64,000 bases of DNA, from the NCBI RefSeq assembly GCF_001039355.2, contig NW_019775559.1, forward strand, positions 57,963 to 121,962, read 5' to 3'. Origin of the DNA: Lingula anatina. Taxonomy: Eukaryota > Brachiopoda > Lingulata > Lingulida > Lingulidae. The notes below the pieces were generated by a model that ran no database searches, was not told the origin of the DNA, and saw only the letters and a list, made by a program, of their open reading frames with translations. How positions within the stretch are numbered: the stretch's first letter is position 1; every line of letters starts with the position of its first letter. Positions 40,723 through 51,400 of this stretch are shown piece by piece. Position numbers and translations under genes: made by a program.

Positions 40723-40979
40723 GTAAGGTTTAAATTATCTATTGATGTATGCGTGTTTAAAGTGCAACTTGGTAGGTGTTTCTACCCGTATTTTAAGTTC
40801 CAGACATCTAACACGATGTTAATCAAAACAAATTAACCTAAAATGAATGCTCACAAATTCCCCAATCAATGTCAATTGAGCGTGAAGCGCTTTCCTGCGA
40901 ACTATTCGTGACGTCATGAGAGGAACCCCTCAGACGGGGCCCCGCTTAGATAACTCGTCAGTTCTGAGACACAGTAAAC

Positions 40980-41226
40980 ATGGTTAGACGTAGTAGTGTC
41001 GGCGGGTGCTCGAACACTGGTGAAAATGAAGGTATTTTGATGCACAAATTTCCAAAAGATCTAGAAGTGGTCCAGAAGTGGAAAAAGTTTGTAAATTTGA
41101 CAAGAGTATGGGAGTTAGACGCGAAAGAAGCTATCGCAAACCACTCAGCGATATATGTAGAGCTCATTTCGAGGAGGCTTGCTTCGACGAGGGACAGCAA
41201 ATGAAGATTCGGCATGCTTTTGCTTA
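40980..41226 (+). pseudogene. Broken THAP zinc-finger exon
   Basis: THAP domains are C2CH DNA-binding fingers. ATG 40980 opens a frame with the family's GGCSNTGENE...HKFPKD signature, then W..FV and a W. The conserved ICxAHF..ACF block follows only in another frame because of two extra bases in the ATATATG run at about 41151-41157. The first zinc-ligand cysteine appears replaced by serine (SSVGGC), and an in-frame TAG overlaps the GTAAGT donor at 41227. It is therefore very likely non-functional, or in part a sequencing error. Confidence 0.75.
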
Positions 41227-41648
41227 GTAAGTTCACAATTTTGATCATTTTTATCTTAATCTTACAACTTCGTTTGAGACTTGTAACATTTTAAATTTTT
41301 TAAGTACGGTTACCCTGATTCACGACGGATTTATGATATGTCTGTGATTTCGGAGTTTAGAGCCGATCTCAATGAACTAACTTTGCGTTTTCGTTTTGTT
41401 TTCATTTTAATAAGATAATGAGTACTTGGTACATTGTGCGTTCATCTAGTATTGAGCAAGTTATTAATTAATAACATGCTGAGGCTATTTTGTGCAATTT
41501 TTCTGTGCTAAAGCTCCCAAAGCTTTGACCGTAACGATCAGCGGAAGCCAGCTGACTCCGAAACTGGCGTGTCGTGCATTTCAGCAATGTGGTATGTGGT
41601 TGTTCAATTTCTACATTTACCGACTGTAATATATTTTTGCGCTTTTAG

Positions 41649-41763
41649 GTTACCAAGACTGACGCCTGGGGCGGTGCCCACTATCGGCCCGCATAAGAGA
41701 GTGGTTCAAGTCGGGGAAGAGGCAGAGTTCATAGGCAGAGTCATGTTCATATTTCAGTGCTAG
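41649..41763 (+). pseudogene. Second exon of the THAP gene remnant
   Basis: After a TTTTAG acceptor the frame reads LPRLTPGAVPTIGPHKR, which matches the RLKPGAVPTIF-like stretch that directly follows THAP domains. It continues to a TAG at 41761. The join to the first exon creates a stop (TA + G), another sign of decay. Further downstream, 42110-42288 has coding-like traces (PESVNAGQPDVDKEELIDKL) after an ATTCCAG acceptor. Confidence 0.6.
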
Positions 41764-44420
41764 AAATAGATAGAATGTCGGAGAAAATTGATGAACCTCA
41801 GAATACTGCAGAAGATAAGAGTGCGACAGTGACAGAAACAGGTTAGTAAGCATGAGTCGACCCCCCCCCCAAAAAAAAAAAAGAAGAAAGAAAGAAAAAT
41901 AGAAGAAAAATTGGCAGTTGCTAATGCAAATTGTTGAGGAGTAACAGCGATATCCATTTTCTCATTCTTTTTTATATCAATTTTACTATCTTTATTTACT
42001 TATTTTAACATGGTAAACAGTATTTCTTTTGCAGATGCATGCATTCATTTACATGTCTCATGTATACATATTCATATATACATTTATTCTTGCTAATTGT
42101 ATTCCAGATTATATAACAGAACTCATAGACATTACAAAATACCTTGCCATATAAAAAGCAGAAGCCAGGCAAATACATCAACAATTTACTCAAGGAATCC
42201 CTGAATCTGTAAATGCAGGGCAACCAGATGTTGATAAAGAGGAGCTGATAGATAAACTGTGCACAAGAAACCCAAACAAGTTCATTTAATCTGGGGTCAT
42301 GAATAATGATATCATGTGTAATCAAAAATAAAAAAAAACTTAGATTTTGTATACTGCTCTACAGGTGCGTCTCAGTGCAGTTTCCTTTGTTACATGTAAT
42401 ATAAGTATACTGACAGTCAACAAAAACTTTGTTTTTAGAAGGTGCCATTTTCTCAAGTTTTGTTTTGAAATTATTCTTGAAAATTAACATTTGGTGCCTC
42501 TTGGTGTATCAATAGCACACTTTTCATTTAAACATGACCAATGCACCATGTCCTTTTTTTTCAGATTAATTGGAAATGTAAAGTTTACTGGTCTTTGAAG
42601 CCAGTGAAGTGCTCTTCTTCTTCTGAAGGTGGGGGGTAGTATGCTCGTATGCAGCTAACTGCACAACTGGGCATTGTGACCCTAATCTTCTTCCTCAGCC
42701 ACCCCAAAACCCAGCAGACAAATTTTCTGTAAGCTATGTGCCTCAGTCTTTGATCCTCTCGTCCTCCAAAGGCTTTCCCCCCATGTTGCTGCCTGAACTG
42801 CATCCAAGCAGTTTCAAGTACCCACTTGTTCAGGCAGACTGGCTCAAACCCTGGGTGGTCAGTTATGCACTGCACATTCTCCTCTTTGCTTCTGTCCTGT
42901 ACTACTACTACTACTTCATGACAGAAGACATTTTCTGATACACCTGGCAGGATTTGGGAATGTCCACAGGTGCACCTGTAATTAAATTAAATTAAATGAT
43001 CCAAAATTATGGTTGCAAATTAAAATTACTTTTATAACCAAGCACTTGCTGGCAACCACAGAGAGTCTCCCTTCTTAACTAATCCAACATGTAATACAAC
43101 ATTACATCACAATGACCAGCAAGCCTGGCAAATAATTTTATTCCAAAAATCTTGGTTATAAATATATTTTAACTAGGCCCATATCTTATATTTGGAGAGC
43201 ACTATTGTGTTGTTAATAAACCAGGAATATGTACATTCATGTTCATAAGAAACGGATGCCAATATGGTATTTTAACATCTAATAGTGAATGTATTCAATG
43301 TGTATACAAATAAAAAAGATCATAAAATTACTCTGCCCTGCCAGTAATGTTTATGGGCTGTATTTGAAAATAAAAATNTTAACAAATTAATACACTCTCC
43401 ATCCACACTTTTTGGGCACTACTTTAAATATATACGTGCGCCCCAAACGTACACACCTAGGTCCTTGGTGTTCTACTGTGTTTTCTTTTATGGTAAATCT
43501 GCACAGTTGGCTCTTCATTCTTTGCTATAAAATAAATAAGTTTTATCCTTTACTTTTCCGAAGAGTCTTGATTCAAAGCCACCTCGCCGTCTCTCCTCCG
43601 TTTATGGTTTTAGTTCCTTCACCATGGATTTTTACCACTGCAGGCAGTCTGTGAACGCTTGTAAAGTAAGTTACCTTCTCTCGATCAAATACCCTGCAGT
43701 AATTCATCATTTTGCTCGGTTAAATATGAAAAAAAAATACAGAAAACGAAAACTGAACTACAGACATGGCTTGTTCATGCGCAGCAGACGATTCCGGTCT
43801 CCCTCCAGTATGGCTGCCGTTTGTTTTGATGACGCAGGCTCTAATGGGTCAATACATGATTTGCATGCACCTTTCTTCTATATACCTTATACATGTACGT
43901 CAAGAATTTATATATGTATATGTTATACATTTGAAGCACAACTCGATGACTGTTTGCACTTGAAAGTGAATAAAGAAATATAGTGAATTTAGATTAATTT
44001 ATACTGGAAAGAATGTGGGCTGCTAATTGTGTTGGATAACTGCTGGGACCACTTCAATTGACATAAATAAAAACCCAATTCAAATAAACATTGCTTTACT
44101 TAATTTTTCTGTCGTGTACTAGTACAAATGTACATCATGTAAATATCAGGTATGTACGTGTTGAATGTTCATGTATTGTTATGATACGTGAACTATCCCC
44201 TTATTTCACTGTAATACTACTGGTCGGAAAGTAGAGTAAAACACGTTCAACAAAACACACATGGTGTACATGTAGAGCACAGCAAAATTGTCCCATTACT
44301 GAGTAATTCACCACTATCTCACGAGGTTATTTAGAAAAAAACGGACATACCTTTCATCTGTTTTGCGTCGGTCTTCACGGCGAACGCACTCCCTGCTCTC
44401 CGCAGCACTGGCATTGCTAC

Positions 44421-44612
44421 TCAGTACTTGCATCCGGCGCTACGGTCCAAAACGTAGGGTTTCACCTGCGGCAAAACTTGCCCCACGTCGTTCAAACTCA
44501 GGATACCCTCCTCCTCTTCTTCAAAAAACGACTCATTCGTCTCCGACCAGCTTTCAATTTTACTCAAATCTTGATGATAAGTTTCGCGTGTAGAAGCGCT
44601 ACTGCCAGCCAT
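44421..44612 (-). pseudogene. Acidic ORF near the right end of the THAP element, possibly P2RX7_C-like
   Basis: A minus-strand ORF starts MAGSSAST, has a run of five to six Glu and a KPYVLDRSAGCKY end, then a stop. In a shifted frame just beyond, RECVRREDRRK resembles the end of the Cys-rich domain (P2RX7_C type) that often accompanies THAP-like mobile genes in invertebrates. This similarity is weak and from memory; it may simply be a short chance ORF. Its inward orientation from the right end opposes the THAP gene at the left end. Confidence 0.25.
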
Positions 44613-44830
44613 TGTCTTCCCTAGATGACGTCACAGCCTCGTTCTGGCCATCTAGGTCAGGAAACCCTATGGGGATTCCCACATTCTAAATGCAATATTA
44701 CGATGTTATGTAATTAACGAAACGATCTGTAAGATGTCAAAATACGAAGGGTGGGCAATGTATGTCAGGTTGTCAGCTATATTTTCATCATAGTCTACAG
44801 TTTATTTTTACCTACCAAGTTGCACTTTAA

Positions 44831-45490
44831 GTAGTTAAGTACAGATACATTTGAAATATCTCTTTTCTTATGTAAATATAATTTATTTTTCAATTAAAGG
44901 TACACTTTATTGGTTTGAAAGTCCCTAAAATGCTTATTTTTCCCATCCACAGCTTCTTGTAAAGCCTAACATAAAAATGATTGAGGGATGAAGTGATACC
45001 TCATACTGATTGCTATCTCACCTCATAACAGAAAGCCATTAAACTGATGTTAAATGCTCAGAGATGCTTAAGCTTAACAATGAAGAATATAAATGCCAAT
45101 ATTTTATATTTTCACGTGGATTTTATTAATCTATTATATTTAATGTAAATATGAAATATTATGCGCAGCGCTTCAAATTGGACCTGCATTTTGTCTAGCT
45201 TATCACTCGCTTTGCAGAAATGGTTTAATTTTCCATGGCAGGAGGTTTCCCGAAACAAAAGGCATAAATATAGTGAATTGACCTATTTGTTTTTATTAGA
45301 CTGTAAACTATTCTTAATATAGCAAGATGCAAGTGTATACCATTTTACTGTAGGTGACAAACAATAATTATGTCGTTTATCTGGAAAGATGGTCTCTGCA
45401 AGTAAATCCCTGCCAATTTGGTTGGAACATCAGTAATGTAATGTTCACACGCGTTAATTGAAAATAGATCACCTGTTTCTCTCTTTTCAG
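44831..45490. other. Sequence upstream of the first visible SMARCE1 coding exon
   Basis: No gene found. It should contain the 5' intron and perhaps an untranslated first exon of SMARCE1, since the first coding exon is preceded by a good acceptor (CTCTTTTCAG at 45481-45490). The promoter is not identified and might even lie in the adjoining transposon. Confidence 0.4.
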
Positions 45491-48400
45491 GAGTGTTGTG
45501 AATGACCAAAGAACAAGTAATGGCTCTGCCTGTTAATTATCGTACAGCACAACAGTCTACCCCACAAGTTGCTCCTTCTTTAGCACGTAAGTACTACATA
45601 CTAAATATATATTCATGAATACATCTATAGATTGGATAAATTACAGAAATATCAGTAGATGTGTGTGTTTGTGCAAGAACTGGTTATCAGTATATTCAGT
45701 TTCAGTCTCTCATTTTTAGTATGATTGTTTTATTCACCACAGCTATCATTATTGGGACCATTCACATTGGCAAGTTAACCCCAGTCGAGTTAACTCTGAT
45801 TGAATTGCAGTCAAATAAACCTAGGTTCATTCTACCCTGTACCAGGGCGACTGATAGATTTTTTACAGATATTCACAGTTAAGTCTCTAGATAGATAGAT
45901 GGTCATTTTGTTTCTAAGTCACCCTGTTGAGAAATCCCATGTGGGAGCAATTATCTCTGCCCGCGCACAGAAAGCTTTGTACTTGCTCTGCAGGAGCTTC
46001 ACTTCGCGATGATGTGCTAACTGCCCATTACGCAACCTGTCCAAGGCTCTGCTGAGTGCAGAAACCAATTAGGTGGTTGGAAGGGGTTTCCCAAAATAAG
46101 CCGTATCCCACAATTCCGTACTGTAGCTTAAAAAAAATGGCGACTATCACGTCAGGTGTTTCCTCCGGAAAAAAAAAAAAAAAGAGAAAAAAAAGAGATG
46201 AGATGTTCTGACAATAAATACCTGGAGGTATTGTCTTTCTTATGCAATAATATAGACTCTGTTTAGTCTTTTATATGACTTACTTATTACTGACTCTTTG
46301 AAAAACGTCTCCCGCAGTTAGGATATGCTGTAGATTGGTGTTCGCTGGTAGTAGTACTATAACTACAAAGTGCAGCCTTCTACGTACGTTCGCGGTACAA
46401 CATAAGTTTGATTTCATAATATCATTATCAGTGGTTTACTGACTCTCCCTTTCTTTTAGTACTTTTTATAAAATTATTTACTACGGCCAGGGAGAAAACT
46501 GTGACGTTAGTACATGCACCTGTTAAACATGCATAGTGTAGTTCTCATAAGCTAGACTGCTGTTAAAATTTTAATCCAGGTCCAAATTTGGGTTTATTAG
46601 GACTGCGGTCAGGGGTACGTAGTTCGTTCACATTAGAAAAGTGAACCCCCATAGGACATGAGTCAGCCCAAAACCAAGGTTGAAAAGTGCCAGTGTGAGT
46701 GGAGTCAGTGTAAAATTGAGTGTTTTTTAAGACACCATTCCCAGTGCAAGCACATTGATTCACCCTTATCAAAAAAAATGTTTAGCCCACGTCAGATTCT
46801 GTTGATTGTATATAGCAGCTTTGCTGCCTTGTTTCTTTAAAGATCTTCCTGCTATATGATTGTAACCTCATGTCTGGTATGTGTCCTTATTTCTCTGTTC
46901 GGAGTTTGACCTAACTTGAGTTTAAATAATGCTTTTTACATTTTATGCATTTGTTCTATTTCCAGAAAGACTTCGCCAACCATTTGGTAGTACAAACAAC
47001 AGTTCACAGGTATGGTTACCTCCCTTAACATCCACATGTCTGAAGTTCATTTCTCTCCAACCTGAAAGGCCCAGAAACACACAGGGTATCCCCTGCATTC
47101 ATATCAGTGAGACTTGATGCATCTGTGAAGTTTTGGGGCCCCTCAAGAAAATCTTACTAGACAGAGCCTCACTTACTTTTTTGTGGAATATTTGTCTTTT
47201 TATGTTTTTTTTTACTAAAAAAAAAAAAAATTAATGTGGTTGAGTGCTTACTAATATATTGCTGACACTAATGTTATATTGCATTTATTGAACATTGTCA
47301 TGCTGCATTCAACATTTCATGTTCTGTTTAAGGATGTTGCAAAACCAGCACTTTTAGTTTTCAGGTTTTTTGCCTATACTCCATTTATTGAAACTCTTTC
47401 AGTCACAGACAAATGGTCCTTTTATCACTAACCCCCATGGAAACCCCACTTTTAATCCAGTTAAATTGGGACAGAGAGCCAGTGTGAGTGCCAATTGTTA
47501 TCACATTTTCTTTACTTAATACAAATAATGAATAAACGTTAATAAACCATAAAAGTCAATGTGAAAGTATCAAATCTCTGTTTTATCTGTGTAACACCAG
47601 AACTCTTTTCATTTTTCTTTTGACTGTTTGATATGAACAAGTATTAAAATATATTGCATATAACCTATTTGTGTAATAGATATTATTGATAAAGATGTTA
47701 TAAAATCTTTGCATCATTGACATGTTTGTTGTAGAATGATGTCCGTGTGCCAAAGGCTCCTAAGCCCCCAGAGAAACCTTTGATGCCATATATGAGATAC
47801 AGCAGAAAGGTCAGTAGGCAGACATTAAGAAACTCAGTTCTTTAACAACAAAAAAAAAATCATTTTATTCCATAGCCTTTTTTTTTTTTTTTTTTTTTTT
47901 TGCATTTTAATCAAACAACCAAAAATATGTATCACTAATGTTTGAGATACACTGCTCAATATTGTGGCGATTAGCAAAGACTAGATGGTTGTTAGGAAAT
48001 CTCAAGTTAATACAATATTTTCATACGGCTGAAGGATTGTATAATACCATACGCCAGATTGAACTTTGGCCTATCTTCCACAATAAGAACAATAATATTT
48101 ATTCTTGCAAGTTGAGTATAATTGTGAACTAAAAGAGAAGGATAAAAGTGATTCAGTGCCTTTTTAAAATAAACCATTTGTTGTGTAATTTAAACTGGCA
48201 AAGATACACCCAAAGTTATTGTTAAATAAAAAGAAATTCTGTATTGGAAATCCAAAAATGCCCTTGATTTTTACCTATGACCTGAATTTCGCAGTCAGAT
48301 ACACTTTCAATTTTCTAGCCCTTATGTCTCTAAAATGAGAAGAGATTATCCCATAGTGTATATTATCAAACTCCAGTAGGAAATTGTATGTTGCCTGATT

Positions 48401-51400
48401 TGACCTTTGTACTACTTTTTATTGTGAAATGTACTTTTCCTGTTTTTTAGGCCATATGTCTTCTAAACAAAAACATCTTGCTAATTAAAATTAGAAATCA
48501 GTTTATATGCTATGTAAAATTATGAACAGAATTCGACAGGGCCTCTGTAAGCTGTGGCATATAACAATAAGATGGTGTTTACTTTGCTGCAGGTATGGGA
48601 CCAAGTGAAAGCAGACAACCAGGAGCTGAAGCTGTGGGAGATAGGGAAGATTATAGGAGGCATGTGGAGAGACCTGCCTGATATTGAAAAGCAGGAATTC
48701 TTGGATGAATATGAAGCTGAAAAGGTAGGCATTTTATTACTCATAAAGATTAATTTATATATGAAAGCGCATACTTGACTTAGTTATTCGCAGTTTTTGA
48801 TGGTAACTGTTCTTTGATCCTCGCAATTGGTTCCAGTCCATTTTGACCCAAAATCCACACCTTTCATCATTCAAGTTGAAAATACCTGTGAGTTAATAAA
48901 GTGTCAACTGTTTGGTAATATTTACTTGGGTATTTGGTGCATGCCTATCATGTACATTTTCAAGAAGGTATGTACTGTCAAAATTTTTGTTGATTATTAG
49001 ACTCTCATTTACCAAATTTTAGTTATAAAGATAATTACTGTTCATTTCGGTCAAAAAATGAATTTTCCTGGGGTTAACAACAATTTTCCCATACTTACCA
49101 ATGGTTATTGAATCCATTTCTACATTCAAAGTCAGTCCTTGGTATTTTTTTTCTTAAAAATTTGTTTTTTTTTGTAATAATCTCTTAAGAGATTATTGCA
49201 GAGTATAGCCATCTATGGAGGTCACGTGGTCTGATGGCAAAACAATTTCAGAATAATGGCTACAATTGCCGTTAATGTGGTAAAATAGAATACTTTATAT
49301 TTGTATGGGTTGTTTACAATGTATTTATCATGAAACATAGATCTCATACAAAGAGTTGTTATCTCTTTAAGCTTGTTGACTTAAGATAGCCCCCTAGTCA
49401 ACAAAGCCTAACAGCTAAGAAAAAAATGAGGTAAGTGGGGCCTTAAGGTTTTTTGTGAAACACGACTTACTGACGCACAGACATTATTTTGTTGGTAAGC
49501 AAATTTTTAGTCAGGGTACCTGACTTGAGTTTTTTTTTTTTTTTTTTTTTTTTCCCTGTGAAATGGGGGCAAGTATAGCCTATAACAAAAGTGAAGAAGA
49601 GACTTTTCAGCAATTTTGTAACAGACTAGAAGCGACCCTTGTGGTCAGAGAGTAGCCCAGCCATAGGAGCCTGCGTGTGCATAATTCAGTAGACCACAAA
49701 CATGCAAAACAGCACCATGTCAATTTCACAATAAACTAGACCCCATAGATGCAGTATTTTTGTACTGTAGTCTGCAAGTCTTTGCTCTATTGAGCAGTTT
49801 TATAATATATCTTTGATGTAAATGAGATATTTTTTCTCTGGCATTCCTCTTTCTTACTTGTCAAAGGTCGATTACTTTTAAATGTATTTAATTCCCTTAC
49901 TTTTATTACTACATTGTTACAGATTCAATACAATGAAAACATGAAGATGTACCACAACTCTCCGGTTTATCAGGCTTATGTACAAGCCAAGGGCAAAGGT
50001 AATGTGGCCACCACTGTTTGATTTATTGGATCTGTTTGTAGCATTTATTCAGTACAAATATTACAGTATGTGCAGCTGTGATTTTGTATTGATTTTGCAA
50101 TCATCAGATGTTTTAATGTATGAATTTTTGTAAGCGCTCATTATATGCTCCTAAGCTTGATACTTTAAATAGCGAAGGAGCCTTGAATTGGGCTAACATA
50201 AAGCAATTTTTATGCACAGATAACAAGTAAAATTCAAATTTTTTTTTTAATCAGGTTGTTATTTTATTTCAGCTGAGGCAGCATTAGAAGAAGAACAGAA
50301 GGAACGAGAACGAGAAAGAACTCGTGGTCGGACTGAACCAAGAATTAGCATTCAGCCAGCTGAGGACGAGGATGGTGAGCTGAATGGTTATAAATGTTTA
50401 CTCAGGAGATGCTTAGGATCAGATTATATTCAGAACTTTTATGCATAAATGTGCTTGTAAGCACTGGAAGCCTTTAGTTTTTGCCTGGAGGTTGATTTAT
50501 CAGAAGTGTGCGTGAGTCAGAGATTGTGTTGTGCATAATTGAAATTTGGGATTGACTTTGCTGTAATGGATAATGTATAATTGAATAAAAATGGGCAAAT
50601 AACCTTTTTTTTTTTTTTTTTTTTTTTGGGGGGGGGGGGGGGTCTATACATTTGGCAACCCGTTTTTAAAAAACTTACGACGGGGGACAGAAATATTTAT
50701 TGATATCTGTTTTGTTTCCAGATTTTGATGATGGTTTCTCTGTGAAGCATGTTGCTGCAGCACGTTACCACAGAAACCACCGTCTGATCAATGAGATCTT
50801 CAGTGAGGCAGTGGTGCCAGATGTGAGGACTGTGGTCACCACAGGACGGATGGCTGTACTCAAGAGACAGGTGCAGTCTCTGCAGACACACCAGGTAACT
50901 TGTCCATACAATTTCGTATGGCATGCTTCCAAGAGGCATTTTAGGACACTGTTGAAGTGAGCTTGTAGAGTTTTGGGGCTGTTCATTTGATATACATCCG
51001 TTACAATGGCTGAAAGGCCTTTCGAAATCTTGTAGGTCACCACATGATCTGCAGACTATGTCCTGCATATAAGTGGAATGTAAGGAGGGTGCACATGCTA
51101 TTAAAATCATTTTGCAAGTACCCACATCCTTGACACAAGGTTGGCAGATTGCCTGGGTATATTATTAATATGAGCACCCTAGATGTAGCAAATATATCAT
51201 TTCCAAAAGGATAGATTTCTTGTTTGCACTTAGGATTTAATATATTGATATTTTTTTTAAATATCAGACATGCTTAAACTGTCGGTCTGATCGGTCATGA
51301 CCGGGAAAATTTGTCTGGACCGGTAAAAAATTGGACTTGTTCGGTCCAAAGGACCAACAAGAGTTTTAAGAGCCGCAATTTTGAATTTACAGTCATCATT

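Larger units (their letters stand above)
40761..44826. mobile_element. 4.07-kb TTAA-flanked DNA transposon with THAP gene remnant (Kolobok-like)
   Basis: Perfect 17-bp terminal inverted repeats, AGTGCAACTTGGTAGGT at 40761-40777 and its complement at 44810-44826, are bordered by TTAA at 40757-40760 and 44827-44830. TTAA duplications are known from piggyBac and Kolobok elements. The interior encodes a broken THAP zinc finger, which is known in Kolobok (and P) transposases, and the ends are not CCC as in piggyBac. No intact transposase catalytic core was recognised, so the superfamily call is inference. The element lies between the last visible PRKDC exon and SMARCE1, on a block with mildly different composition and more CpG. 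Confidence 0.75.

Noticed and set aside
42585-42875. 96-codon minus-strand frame within the THAP element
   Set aside because: No recognisable domain. It could be a remnant of transposon coding sequence, but nothing in it supports an assignment.
43624-43983. 119-codon + strand frame within the THAP element
   Set aside because: No recognisable domain, and composition like the surrounding non-coding sequence.
40761-44826. piggyBac assignment of the TTAA-flanked element
   Set aside because: The termini start AGTG rather than CCC, and the interior has a THAP finger instead of any recognised piggyBac transposase sequence; Kolobok fits better.
50697-51125. 142-codon minus-strand frame opposite SMARCE1 exon 8
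   Set aside because: It is an antisense shadow of a conserved exon, with no independent support.
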